Part shown: piece by piece, positions 1-10,336 of the stretch
Numbering within the stretch: the first letter of the stretch is position 1
How the letters are laid out: each line of letters starts with the position of its first letter
Origin: Actinomyces ruminis
GTDB lineage: Bacteria; Actinomycetota; Actinomycetes; Actinomycetales; Actinomycetaceae
Assembly: GCF_002154335.2 (NCBI RefSeq)
Contig: NZ_MTPX02000061.1
Span: 1 to 32,304 of the forward strand
Reading direction: 5' to 3'
Length of the DNA stretch: 32,304 nucleotides
The notes under the pieces: generated by a model
What the model saw: only the letters and a program-made list of their open reading frames with translations
Told to the model about the DNA's origin: nothing
Databases searched by the model: none
Made by a program: the position numbers and the translations under genes

Positions 1-222
1 CGGCGAAGCCGACGTCGCGGCCGAAGGTGAGCACCCGCACCCGGACGGCATCATGCCCGGCGGCCGGGACGACGTTGGGCGCCTCCTCCTCGACGACGTA
101 GACCTTGGCGGCGGCGAAGCCGACGTCGCGGCCGAAGGTGAGCACCCGCACCCGGACGGCATCATGCCCGGCGGCCGGGACGACGTTGGGCGCCTCCTCC
201 TCGACGACGTCGACAACGGTGC
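1..222. repeat. 111-bp in-frame direct duplication inside the regulator gene
   Basis: Bases 1-99 and 112-210 are identical and the period is 111 bp (37 codons), so the reading frame is kept. The duplicated protein block runs from VVEEEAPN to GRDVGFAA and follows an AAAKVY segment where related proteins continue differently. The repeat begins at the very first base and is exactly 99 bases of perfect identity, a length typical of an assembler word size. That makes an assembly artefact at a contig end at least as likely as a real duplication. Confidence 0.85.
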
Positions 223-502
223 GTACCAGCTCCAGGGTCTGCTCCAGTGTCACGGCGCCGGTCAGCGCGACCGGGGCGACATTGAAGATGCCGGAGGGAT
301 CCACCTCGGCGCCCCGCTCGCCAACGGAGTCCACGAACATGGTCACGCCCACCCGCGCCACCTTCTGGATCTGGTCGCGCGAGGCGGCTGACAGCGTGCG
401 ATACCAGGGGTGGGCTGCACTGATGCGATCCAGGGAGTGCTCGATGAGCGTGTTCTGCGCCTTCCGCAGGGCCGTGACGGCCGGGGCGCTGAGCTGGTCC
501 AT
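1..502 (-). CDS. PucR/CdaR-type transcriptional regulator next to aceE, C-terminus off the left edge
   Basis: The frame read leftward from ATG at 502 is open to base 1 and begins MDQLSAPAVTALRKAQNTLI, followed by an acidic alpha/beta region with the segment VDVVEEEAPNVVPAAGHDAV. From memory this matches the N-terminus of the regulator beside aceE in mycobacteria (Rv2242), whose C-terminal PucR-type helix-turn-helix would lie beyond the window. The expected role is control of pyruvate or fatty-acid metabolism, which is inference. The start is supported by a TANNNT -10 placed six bases upstream and by the absence of a Shine-Dalgarno site, so a leaderless mRNA is likely. Residues after about 97 repeat a 33-residue block because of an in-frame 111-bp duplication (listed separately), which probably distorts the true protein. 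The family assignment is moderately sure; the DNA-binding domain is not visible. Confidence 0.7.
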   Translation of the reverse strand, partial: MDQLSAPAVTALRKAQNTLIEHSLDRISAAHPWYRTLSAASRDQIQKVARVGVTMFVDSVGERGAEVDPSGIFNVAPVALTGAVTLEQTLELVRTVVDVVEEEAPNVVPAAGHDAVRVRVLTFGRDVGFAAAKVYVVEEEAPNVVPAAGHDAVRVRVLTFGRDVGFA

Positions 503-508
503 ACGCCG

Positions 509-514
509 ATGCTA
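509..514 (-). promoter_or_regulatory. -10 box (TAGCAT) for leaderless transcription of the regulator
   Basis: On the minus strand TAGCAT is followed by the six bases CGGCGT and then the ATG at 502. This TANNNT-N6-start arrangement recurs at eight other genes in the window and places the transcription start on the start codon. No convincing -35 is visible. Confidence 0.6.
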
Positions 515-583
515 GCGGGCCTCGCCACCGGGCTGAATGCGTGCACGACGGCGCTGCGCGGCACCCGGGCGCGGGCGGGCCGG

Positions 584-589
584 TAAGGT
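584..589 (+). promoter_or_regulatory. possible -10 box (TAAGGT) for aspA
   Basis: TAAGGT lies 89 bases upstream of the aspA ATG, giving a leader of roughly 80 nt that contains a hairpin and the Shine-Dalgarno site. No clear -35 is visible, so this is tentative. Confidence 0.3.
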
Positions 590-611
590 CGGCAGGGTGC
601 GGGGCGGGCGC

Positions 612-643
612 CGTCGACTCCCCGCGGGGTACCCCGGTCGACG
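612..643 (+). other. hairpin in the aspA leader
   Basis: CGTCGAC (612-618) can pair with GTCGACG (637-643), and the enclosed segment holds further self-complementary CCCCGCGGGG and GGGGTACCCC. The structure lies 25 bases before the aspA Shine-Dalgarno site. It may be an mRNA leader structure; no function is shown. Confidence 0.35.
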
Positions 644-677
644 ACGGTGAGCGCCCCGTGGCGCGGACGGAGGAATC

Positions 678-2174
678 ATGAAGCCAGCACCCACAGCCAC
701 CCGTACCGAGGAGGACCTGCTGGGCACCCGGCAGGTGCCCCTGGACGCCTACTGGGGGATTCACACCCTGCGCGCCACCGAGAATTTCCGCATCTCCAAG
801 GAGACGGTGGGTGATCAGGAGGACTTCGTGCGCGGCATGGTGGAGGTCAAGCAGGCCTCGGCCCTGGCCAACAAGGAACTGGGCACCGTTGCCGCGGACA
901 TCGCCGATGCGATCGTGTGGGCCTGCGAGCAGGTGCTGAAGGCGGGGCGCTGTCTGGACCAGTTCCCGATCGACGTCTTCCAGGGCGGCGCCGGCACGAG
1001 CGTCAACATGAACACCAACGAGGTGATCGCCAATCTAGCGCTGGAGCACCTGGGCTTTGCCAAGGGCCGCTACGACATCGTCAACCCCAACGACCACGTC
1101 AACAAGTCCCAATCCACCAACGACGCCTACCCCACCGGCTTCCGGCTGGGCATGTACCGAGCCATAAACGGCCTGGAGATGGACCTGTGTGATCTGATCG
1201 ACGCCCTGTTGGCCAAGGGCAAGGAGTTCGCGGACGTGCTCAAGATGGGCCGCACCCAGTTGCAGGACGCCGTCCCCATGAGCCTGGGCTCGGAGTTCCG
1301 CGCCTTCGCCGAGCTGCTGGACGAGGAGATCCCCCGGCTGATGAACAACTCGGCACTGCTGCTGGAGGTGAACCTGGGGGCGACGGCGATCGGCACCGGG
1401 CTGAACACCCCGCCCGGCTACCGGGAGACGGTGGTTGAACACCTGCGGGAGGTGACCGGGCTGCGGGTCACCGGCGCCCATAATCTGCTGGAGGCCACCG
1501 GCGACACCGGCGCCTACGTGTCCATGCACGCCGCCATCAAGCGCCTGGCGGTGAAGCTGTCCAAGATCTGCAATGACCTGCGGCTGCTGTCCTCGGGGCC
1601 GCGGGCGGGCCTGGCCGAGATTCGGCTGCCGGAGCGGCAGGCCGGCTCCTCGATCATGCCCGCCAAGGTCAATCCGGTCATCCCCGAGGTGGTCAACCAG
1701 GTCTGCTTCAAGGTGATCGGCAACGACCTGACGGTGACGATGGCCGCCGAGGCCGGGCAGCTGCAGCTCAACGTCATGGAGCCGGTGATCGCCCAGGCGT
1801 GCTTTGAGTCCATCCGCCTGCTGCGCCACGCGCTGGTGACGCTCAAGGACCTGTGCGTGGTGGGTATTCAGGCCAACGCCGAGGTGTGCCGCCGCAACGT
1901 CCTTAACTCCATCGGCATCGTCACCTACCTCAACGAGGTGATCGGCCACCACAACGGCGACCTGGTGGGCCGCGAGTGCGCCCGCTCGGGCCGCAATGTG
2001 CGCGAGGTGGTGCTGGAGATGGGACTGCTGGACGAAGCCACACTCGACGAGCTGCTCAGCCCGGAGAACCTGATGCGCCCCCGCTACCGGGACGCGCACT
2101 ACTATTCCGGCTCCGACCCGGATGTGCGCGCGGTGGCGGAAGCCGAAGGCGATGCGGCGACGCCGGCAAGCTGA
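678..2174 (+). CDS. aspA: aspartate ammonia-lyase (aspartase)
   Basis: Aspartase catalyses reversible deamination of L-aspartate to fumarate and ammonia in the cytosol, feeding the C4-dicarboxylate pool. The 498-residue protein has the full set of aspartase/fumarase superfamily landmarks: [10 protein letters not shown] at 106-115, NKSQSTND at 142-149, [10 protein letters not shown] at 191-200, and the signature [11 protein letters not shown] at 323-333, whose flexible loop carries the catalytic serine. The N-terminus reads [22 protein letters not shown], typical of AspA and not of FumC. GGAGG at 669-673 sits five bases before the ATG and fixes the start. The length is slightly above the usual 470-480 because of a short Ala-rich tail. 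It lies between the regulator and aceE, which are neighbours in mycobacteria, and converges on aceE. No frameshift is seen. Confidence 0.95.
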   Translation: MKPAPTATRTEEDLLGTRQVPLDAYWGIHTLRATENFRISKETVGDQEDFVRGMVEVKQASALANKELGTVAADIADAIVWACEQVLKAGRCLDQFPIDVFQGGAGTSVNMNTNEVIANLALEHLGFAKGRYDIVNPNDHVNKSQSTNDAYPTGFRLGMYRAINGLEMDLCDLIDALLAKGKEFADVLKMGRTQLQDAVPMSLGSEFRAFAELLDEEIPRLMNNSALLLEVNLGATAIGTGLNTPPGYRETVVEHLREVTGLRVTGAHNLLEATGDTGAYVSMHAAIKRLAVKLSKICNDLRLLSSGPRAGLAEIRLPERQAGSSIMPAKVNPVIPEVVNQVCFKVIGNDLTVTMAAEAGQLQLNVMEPVIAQACFESIRLLRHALVTLKDLCVVGIQANAEVCRRNVLNSIGIVTYLNEVIGHHNGDLVGRECARSGRNVREVVLEMGLLDEATLDELLSPENLMRPRYRDAHYYSGSDPDVRAVAEAEGDAATPAS

Positions 2175-2213
2175 GATTCGCCGACGCCGCCGCACGGTTC
2201 ATGACCGCAGTGC

Positions 2214-4967
<2,754 letters not shown>

Positions 4968-5083
4968 GGAGATTCTCCTTCTTCGTATCCGCTACCAGCG
5001 GGCCTAATCTATGCGGTCCGGGCCCGGTGGCACACCCCCAATCGGGAACAAAGTCCCAGGTGAGGCGTGACGTCGAACACTTC

Positions 5084-5089
5084 ATAATA
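5084..5089 (-). promoter_or_regulatory. possible -10 box (TATTAT) for aceE
   Basis: TATTAT on the minus strand is a good -10 match in an otherwise GC-rich gap and would give aceE a leader of about 110 nt. No convincing -35 lies 16-18 bp upstream. The 297-bp gap between aceE and the DUF3052 gene shows no coding potential otherwise. Confidence 0.35.
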
Positions 5090-5264
5090 CGTGGGGATTC
5101 ATAGAGGGTCGGCACTGAGTGCAAGGTCGTCCGCGCCATTCGGGCGTGTGCACTTGCACCGAGCGGGTCCGGTGCGATGGGCTATCCCTGTAGTCATTTC
5201 GGCGCGTCGCAGCCGCAGCGAGAAGCGGGCCATCCAGCCCAGGCACGGAATGGAGAGGACAACA

Positions 5265-5669
5265 GTGACGAGCACAGCGGCCGGAGCCTTCGGCTTCGCC
5301 CCCGGTCTCATCATCCAGGAGTTCGGATACGACGAAGACGTCGACGAGTCCCTGCGCCAAGCCGCCGAGGCGCAGACGGGCACCGAACTGGTCGACGAGG
5401 ACTTCGAGGACGTCGCCGACTCCGCCATTATCTGGTGGCGCAACGACGACGGCGACATTGACGACCTGACGGACCTGTTGGTCGACGCCCAGACCAACCT
5501 CGATGGTGACGGCCTGGTTTGGGTACTCACCCCGAAGGCGCGCACCACCGGCGCGGTCGACGCCACCGAAATCGAGGAGGCGGCCCGCACCGCCGGCATG
5601 CACGCCACCTCGGCCGCCTCCATGGGTGAGCATTGGAGTGGCATCCGCATCTCCAGCCGCAGGCACTGA
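5265..5669 (+). CDS. DUF3052 family protein
   Basis: This small acidic protein of 134 residues matches the actinobacterial DUF3052 family, whose function is unknown. Recognisable segments are GFAPGLIIQEFGYDEDVDES at the N-terminus, SAIIWWRNDDGD in the middle, and a C-terminal GEHWSGIRI. I chose GTG at 5265 because GGAGAGG (5252-5258) lies six bases upstream. An in-frame ATG at 5250 overlaps that ribosome-binding site and would add MERTT. The family is encoded next to aceE in mycobacteria as well (Rv2239c region, from memory), so a link to central carbon metabolism is plausible but unproven. There is no signal peptide or membrane segment. Confidence 0.85.
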   Translation: MTSTAAGAFGFAPGLIIQEFGYDEDVDESLRQAAEAQTGTELVDEDFEDVADSAIIWWRNDDGDIDDLTDLLVDAQTNLDGDGLVWVLTPKARTTGAVDATEIEEAARTAGMHATSAASMGEHWSGIRISSRRH

Positions 5670-5732
5670 ACACGCCGCGGTTGGCGTAGAGTATGTGCCC
5701 GCGCCACCGGTGAGCACGCCGGCGGCGCAAGC

Positions 5733-5805
5733 GGACCTGTAGCTCAGTTGGTAGAGCAACGCGTTTACACCGCGTAGGTCGTCGGTTCGAGCCCGGCCGG
5801 GTCCA
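5733..5805 (+). tRNA. tRNA-Val(TAC)
   Basis: The 73-nt sequence folds into a standard cloverleaf. The acceptor stem pairs GGACCTG with CGGGTCC (5798-5804). The anticodon stem ACGCG/CGCGT encloses the loop TTTACAC with anticodon TAC, and the T arm is GTCGG-TTCGAGC-CCGGC. The discriminator is A. The following CC is genomic but no full CCA is encoded. Confidence 0.95.
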
Positions 5806-5831
5806 CCGCTTAAGGCTCTTCAGGAGTATGT

Positions 5832-6568
5832 GTGTTTCGTTTGCCCCAGCCCAAGCACTACTGGCGGGCGGTGGGTGTCGTCATCGGGGTGCTGACAGCC
5901 GCGGAGCTCGCCTCCTGGACGGCCTCCCACTGTCTGCTGGGTGAAGTCGACGCCGCCGGGGCCGTGCCCGGGGGAGAGGCGGTGGTGGTGCTCGGGCACG
6001 CCGACCTCGGCCCGACCGCCGGCAAGGATAACCGCCGTCGTCTGCGGGCCGGACTGCGCAGCCGGCGCCTGCCCGACTCCCGGCTGATCCTTTCCGGCGG
6101 GGCGGTGGCCGGGCCAGTGCCGGAGGCCGAACTCATGGCCCGGTACGCAACCGGCCGCCTCGGCTACACCGGGCCGCTGGAGCTGGAAACAGGCAGCCGC
6201 TCCACCTGGGAGAACATCGCCGCCGTCGCCCGATGATCGAGGACGCCGGTCGCATCATCATCGTCTCCGAGCCCGTGCATGCCCTCAAGGCGCGCCTGTT
6301 CCTACGCCGGCAGCGTCCCGATCTGGCGGCCCGGCTGGCTCGGGCGCGCGACTACCGGCCGGGGGAGGACCTGCTGCACAAGCCCGCCTCGGTGGCACTG
6401 GGGCTGGCGGACCTGGGATTGTCGGTGTGGGTGCCCGGTTGGGCCCGCAACTCCGCTACCGGCCTGGCCGGGGTGCGCCGCCTACTGGCATGCGGTCAGC
6501 TCAAGTGCTCCAGGAAGCCGGCCAAGCGATCCAGTCCCTCGCCGATCTCCTCCAGCGAGGCGGCGTAG
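5832..6568 (+). CDS. DUF218/YdcF-SanA-like membrane protein, frameshifted
   Basis: The first part (from GTG 5832, preceded by AGGAG at 5822-5826) has one membrane helix at about residues 11-33. It continues with the DUF218 core: AVVVLG, LILSGG, PEAELMARYA, then SRSTWENIAAVA. The stop at 6234 comes in mid-domain. The next frame continues with PMIEDAGRIIIVSEPVHALK, the expected strand carrying the conserved histidine. One extra C in the CCC run at 6230-6232 joins the halves into about 245 residues. DUF218 proteins are thought to act in envelope or nucleotide-sugar metabolism, but no reaction can be assigned. The reconstructed 3' end overlaps the converging aminotransferase gene by 73 bp, which suggests that the true stop may be slightly earlier. 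Confidence 0.75.
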
Positions 6569-7667
6569 GACAGGCGCACGTGCGTCTCCGCGGTGCGTAC
6601 CCCGAAGTCGCGCCCGGGCGTCAGCGCCACATGCGCCTCCTCCAGCGCCCGCATGCAGAAGTCCCAGGACGACAGGCCCGTGTGGGAGACATCGAAGTAA
6701 ATGTAGAAGGCGCCGTCGGGCTCCACCGGCACGTCCATGCCCAGCGTGCGCAACCGGTCCAGTGTCATCCCGCGGCGCTCCACCAGCTCCACTCGGCGCT
6801 CCTCACACAGTGCCAGCGAGGCCGGGGTGAATGCCTCCAAGGCGGCGAGCTGAGCCGGCGTCGGGGCACACAGGAAGTAGTTGACCGCCAGGTTGCGGGC
6901 CGGAACGACCAGCTCCTCCGGCACCACCAGCCAGCCCAGCCGCCAGCCCGTCATCCCGAAGTACTTCGAGAAGCTGGACACCACGATCGCATCCGGGTCT
7001 GTGGTGAGCACGCTGCGAGCCGGGCGCCCCTGCGCATCCGGATCCGCCAGGCCCAGGTAGATCTCGTCTACAATCCGCCAAGCCCCCCGCGCGCGTGCCG
7101 CCTCGCACAGCCTCCCCAGTTGATCGTACGGGATGGAGGTGCCGGTGGGGTTCGACGGCGTGGCCATCTGGACGGCGTTGGTGTACGGCGTCCAAGCGGT
7201 CTCCATGTACTCCAGACTCAACTGGTAGCGGGTCTCCGGGAAGGTGAGGGCCAGCACGACGCGGCCGCCGAAGGAGTCGACCAGCTCACGGTTGCACGGA
7301 TAGCAGGGGTCAGCGATCACGACGTCATCGCCTGGCTCAGTGGTCAGGGCGGTGGCCAACAGCAGCGCAGATGAGGCGCCGGAGGTGATCAGAATGCGCT
7401 CCGGATCCACGACGGCGCCATGGTGACTGCGGTAGAAGTCCGCGATTGCCTGGCGCAGCGAGAGCAAGCCCTCGGCGGGCGTATACGGCAGATCCTGCCC
7501 GGCAACGTCACTGAGCGCCTGGCGCACCGCCGGTGGGGCCCGAAACTGGGCTCACCCAGGCTGAGCTTGGCCACCGGCTCGCCCCGCGCCTCGAGTTCGC
7601 GGGCGCGCGCACCGATACTCATGGCGTGAAATGGCGATGCGGAGGCGGCGCGCTGCGCGGGTTTCAT
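6496..7667 (-). CDS. class I/II PLP-dependent aminotransferase, frameshifted near the N-terminus
   Basis: This is a fold-type I aminotransferase of the AspC-like group (about 390 residues when repaired). It has PSNPTGT, the cofactor-binding DEIY, and the PLP-lysine segment SSFSKYFGMTGWRLGW. The N-terminus MKPAQRAASASPFHAM...KLSLGEPSFG lies in one frame. The rest, from PPAVRQALSD, lies in another. One extra base in GGGGCCC at 7535-7541 gives the usual LGEPSFGAPPAV junction. The start ATG at 7667 follows AAGAG. The substrate cannot be read from the sequence. The mycobacterial gene at this position (Rv2231c, recalled as cobC-like) is an aminotransferase too, but a cobalamin role is not supported here by any neighbour. 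Confidence 0.88.
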
Positions 7668-7807
7668 GGTTCTCTTTCAGGACATGCGTGCCAGGACGGA
7701 CGCGCGGCAGAAGTAGATCGGGATAGCTAAGGCTAAGCCCGCCTGGCACGGGATGCACGGGCGGCGGGGTGGGAACTTCGCCACCCCGGTGCTGATAAGC
7801 TCTACGC

Positions 7808-7827
7808 CGTCGGCCCTTCCGCCGACG
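7808..7827. other. hairpin between the aminotransferase gene and the tRNA pair
   Basis: CGTCGGC and GCCGACG form a perfect 7-bp stem around a CCTTCC loop. It lies 34 bp before the tRNA-Ile-like gene in a 194-bp gap with no coding potential. It has no T tract, so a terminator role is uncertain. Confidence 0.3.
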
Positions 7828-7861
7828 CCGAAGCGGCTCCCGCACTGGGGGCCCTTATCAC

Positions 7862-7952
7862 GCCCCCTTAGCTCAGTGGTTAGAGCAGCGAGCTTATACC
7901 TCGTCCGTGCCTGATAAGCACATGGTCCTGGGTTCGAATCCCAGAGGGGGTA
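7862..7952 (+). tRNA. tRNA-Ile-like gene (TAT) with an extra anticodon-like hairpin
   Basis: The acceptor GCCCCCT/AGGGGGT (with a G-U first pair), D arm and T arm (CTGGG-TTCGAAT-CCCAG) are normal, and the body closely resembles bacterial tRNA-Ile2. The first anticodon arm is GCGAG-CTTATAC-CTCGT with anticodon TAT at 7895-7897. It is followed by a second hairpin, GTGC-CTGATAA-GCAC (7907-7921), whose 7-base loop is the canonical tRNA-Ile(GAT) anticodon loop. The molecule is 91 nt. Removing 18 nt in either of two ways (7888-7905, or 7905-7922) leaves a normal 73-nt cloverleaf. As drawn it is an isoleucine tRNA reading ATA with a 23-nt variable arm. A pseudogene or a mis-joined sequence is possible. 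The discriminator is A, as isoleucyl-tRNA synthetase prefers. Confidence 0.75.
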
Positions 7953-7969
7953 CCGGATTGCAGATGCTG

Positions 7970-8050
7970 GCCCCTGTGGTGGAACGGTAGACACGGCGAC
8001 CTTAAAAGTCGCTGCCTGAGGGCGTGCGGGTTCGATCCCCGCCAGGGGCA
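7970..8050 (+). tRNA. tRNA-Leu(TAA)
   Basis: A class II tRNA of 81 nt. The acceptor stem pairs GCCCCTG with CAGGGGC, and the anticodon arm is GCGAC-CTTAAAA-GTCGC with TAA at 8003-8005. A variable arm follows (TGCCTGAGGGCGT) and then a T arm with GTTCGATCC. The discriminator is A. It lies 17 bp after the tRNA-Ile-like gene and is probably co-transcribed with it. Confidence 0.93.
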
Positions 8051-8058
8051 CCGCCCGC

Positions 8059-8064
8059 TAATCT
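8059..8064 (+). promoter_or_regulatory. -10 box (TAATCT) for leaderless Nif3-like gene
   Basis: TAATCT is followed by GACCCC and then the ATG at 8071, the same six-base spacing seen at eight other genes here. No Shine-Dalgarno site precedes the ATG, which lies only 20 bp after tRNA-Leu. Confidence 0.55.
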
Positions 8065-8070
8065 GACCCC

Positions 8071-8939
8071 ATGACTCAGTCTCCCGACGCCGCCGCGGCG
8101 GCCGCAACCAGCGGAAACCTGACCGTCGGGGAGGTGGAGGCACTGCTGCGCGCGGCCGCCCCGCCGCAGCTGGCGGAGTCGTGGGACTCCAACCGACTGA
8201 TCTGCGGTGACCCGGACGAGCCGGTGCACAGCGTGCTGCTGGCCGTGGATCCGGTCGCCGCCGTCGTCGACGAGGCCATCGAATGCGGGGTGGACATGAT
8301 CATCACCCATCACCCCCTGTACCTGCGCGGCACCGACCACGTCTCCGCGACCGACCCGAAGGGAAGGTGGTGCACCGCCTGGTGCGAGCCGGGATTGCGC
8401 TGGCGAACGCTCACACCACGCTAGATGCCGCCCACGGAGGGGTGGCCGCCGCACTCGCCGAGCGGGTCGGCCTGCAAGACACTCGTCCCCTGGAGCCCAA
8501 TCCCGCGGACCCGACCCAGGGCATCGGGCGGGTGGGCAAGCTCCCGGAACCCACCCGGCTGCGGGACTTCGCCGCCGCCGTCGCCGCCGCGCTGCCGGAC
8601 TGTGCGCCCGGGCTGCTGGTGGGCGGCGAACCGGACGCCGTCGTCGAGACGGCCGCCGTCTCCGGTGGCGCCGGTGACTCGCTGCTGGCGGCCGCCCGCG
8701 CCGCCGACGTTGACGTGTTCCTGACCGCCGACTTGCGGCACCACCCGGCCAGCGAGCACCTCGAGGCCGGCCGGCCCTACCTGCTGTGCGGCACGCACTG
8801 GGCCACCGAATGGGTCGGGCTGCCGCCGCTGGCGGCCCGACTCGAGGCGGCGGCGCACGCGTGCGGGCATAGACTCTTCACGCAGGTGTCGCAGATCGTC
8901 ACCGACCCGTGGGCGCTGCGTCTGAGCACCGGTTGCTGA
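8071..8939 (+). CDS. Nif3-like dinuclear metal-centre protein, frameshifted
   Basis: The protein belongs to the Nif3/YqfO/YbgI family of toroidal oligomers with a two-metal site; the biochemical role is unsettled. The N-terminal part has SWDSNRLICGDP, and the metal-binding MIITHHPLYLRG. The frame then runs into a stop, and the adjacent frame continues from KVVHRLVRAGIALANAHTTL with the conserved NAHTTLD, then GGAGDSLL and a C-terminal metal site in LTADLRHHPASE and ATEWVG. One extra A in GGGAAGG at 8361-8366 restores DPKGKVVHRL and gives about 289 residues. It is followed after 65 bp by the coiled-coil zinc-ribbon-family gene, a pair that is widely conserved in actinobacteria. Confidence 0.88.
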
Positions 8940-9004
8940 ACCGGCGCGGATGCAGCCCTTCAGAATTCGATACTTACCCCGACTGACCAGCGAAGGATCA
9001 AGCC

Positions 9005-9739
9005 GTGACCAGCGCCCCCCTCAGCCAGCAGCGCCTGCTCATCGACCTGCAGAGGCTCGACTCGCAGCTCGCCCGCCTCACCCACGAGCGCAAGCACCTG
9101 CCCGTGTTGGAGCGCATCGAGGCCACGGTGCAGCAGCTGAAGGTCAATCGTCGTCGCGCGGTGGTAGCCGCGGCCGCCCTGGATGAGGCGCAGGCCAACG
9201 CCAAGACGCGCGAGGAGGAAGTGGAGCAGGTGGTGCGTCGGGCGCAGGTGCTGCGCGAGCGGCTGTCCTCCGGCGCGGCCGCCGCACGCGATCTGCCGGC
9301 GATCCAGTCGGAGATCGACCAGCTGGGGCGACGTCAGGCGGTGCTGGAGGAAGCACAGATCGCCGCCATGGAGCAGCTGGAGGCCGCGCGCGCCGAGGTG
9401 GATGCCGCCGCCGCGGAGGAGACGGCGATCCGCGCCGGCGGGCGCGAGCTGACGGCCTCCCGCGACGCCGACTTCGCCAGACTCGACGCCGAAATCGCGG
9501 ACGCCCGCGGCAAGCGCGCCGATCTCGCCGCGACGATCGGCGACGCGCTGCTGGCCGAGTATGAGGCAGTGCGCAAGTCCACCGGCGGTTTGGGGGCCGT
9601 GGCCCTGTACGGGCGCCGCGTCGAGGGCGGCAGCGTGGAGATCAGCCCGCAGGAGCACGCTCGGATCGCCGCCGCGCCGCAGGACCAGGTCATTCACGCC
9701 GAGGAGAACGACGTGATCGTGGTCCGCATGGAGGACTGA
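9005..9739 (+). CDS. coiled-coil protein of the C4 zinc-ribbon (CT398-like) family lacking its cysteines
   Basis: Residues 1 to about 180 form a long helical hairpin rich in Glu, Arg and Ala, as in the CT398/PF02591 family. In relatives the C-terminus is a zinc ribbon with two CxxC pairs. Here the matching segments are GRRVEGGSVEISP and VIHAEENDVIVVR, so all four expected cysteines are replaced and the protein contains no cysteine there at all. The surrounding residues align well and no frameshift is needed, so the loss looks genuine. The start is GTG at 9005 with GAAGGA at 8991-8996. It follows the Nif3-like gene and precedes rnpB, the usual actinobacterial neighbourhood. The function is unknown. 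Confidence 0.85.
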   Translation: MTSAPLSQQRLLIDLQRLDSQLARLTHERKHLPVLERIEATVQQLKVNRRRAVVAAAALDEAQANAKTREEEVEQVVRRAQVLRERLSSGAAAARDLPAIQSEIDQLGRRQAVLEEAQIAAMEQLEAARAEVDAAAAEETAIRAGGRELTASRDADFARLDAEIADARGKRADLAATIGDALLAEYEAVRKSTGGLGAVALYGRRVEGGSVEISPQEHARIAAAPQDQVIHAEENDVIVVRMED

Positions 9740-9786
9740 GCGCCGGGTTCGCCGGGCCGGGCTACCCCACGGGCGAGCCGGTCGTC

Positions 9787-9792
9787 TAAAAT
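9787..9792 (+). promoter_or_regulatory. -10 box (TAAAAT) of rnpB
   Basis: TAAAAT ends seven bases before G9800, the predicted 5' end of RNase P RNA. The match is strong and stands out in a GC-rich gap. No canonical -35 is obvious. Confidence 0.65.
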
Positions 9793-9799
9793 CGCCGCT

Positions 9800-10194
9800 G
9801 CGGACGAGCCGACCGGGCGGCCGCGGTACCGCCGGGAAGCCGGCGGATCGAGGAACGTCCGGGCTCCACAGAGCAGGGCGGTGGCTAACAGCCACCCGGG
9901 GTGACCCGCGGGACAGTGCCACAGAAAACAAACCGCCGGCATCTGCCGGTAAGGGTGAAACGGTGGGGCAAGAGCCCACCAGCGTGACGGGTGACCGCCA
10001 CGGCTAGGTAAACCCCGCCCGGAGCAAGACCGCGCAGCAGGTGCCCGCCGTCAGGCGGAAAGAGCTGCTCGCCCGAGCCTGCGGGTAGGTCGCGTGAGGC
10101 CACCGGCAACGGTGGTCCAAGATGGATGGTCGCCACCGCCATGCCGGTAACGGCGGGCGGCAACAGAACCCGGCGTATAGGTCGGCTCGCCCGC
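9800..10194 (+). ncRNA. rnpB: RNase P RNA, bacterial type A
   Basis: This is the catalytic RNA that trims tRNA 5' leaders together with RnpA. The long-range P1 helix is clear: the 5' end GCGGACGAGCCGACC pairs with the 3' end GGTCGGCTCGCCCGC. Conserved regions appear in order: GAGGAACGTCC at 9850-9860, then CTCCACAGAGCAG, ACAGAAAACAAACCGCC at 9921-9937, GGTAAGGGTGAAACGGTG, and AGAGCCCACCAGCG. They are followed by GGTAGGTCGCGTGAGG and finally ACAGAACCCGGCGTATAG near 10163-10180. The size of about 395 nt is usual for actinobacteria. Open frames crossing this segment are shadows. Confidence 0.95.
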
Positions 10195-10261
10195 GCCCCC
10201 ACCTGGAGCGGGCGTTATCGCGCACGGCGGTGCGCCTCTGGTTTTCCCTGCCCGCAACGAC

Positions 10262-10301
10262 GGCGACGGCGGTCCCGCCGAGTAGCGGGGCCGCCGTCGC
10301 C
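10262..10301. terminator. strong hairpin between rnpB and the converging DUF4352-like gene
   Basis: A 17-bp stem with one G-U pair (10262-10278 with 10285-10301) closes a CGAGTA loop. It is placed exactly where both rnpB (+) and the minus-strand gene end, so it probably terminates both. It lacks a T tract, as is common in actinobacteria. Confidence 0.75.
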
Positions 10302-10336
10302 GGTGTAGTAACCGAGTCGGAGCCGGTCAGCTGGTG

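Noticed and set aside
5091..5264. Longer N-terminus for the DUF3052 protein from ATG 5091
   Set aside because: The extra 58 residues are basic and low-complexity, unlike the family. GTG 5265 has a well-placed GGAGAGG.
7862..7952. Group I intron or ordinary class II tRNA
   Set aside because: The insert is only 18 nt, far too short for an intron. The D arm, acceptor and anticodon loop are those of a class I isoleucine tRNA, not Leu, Ser or Tyr.
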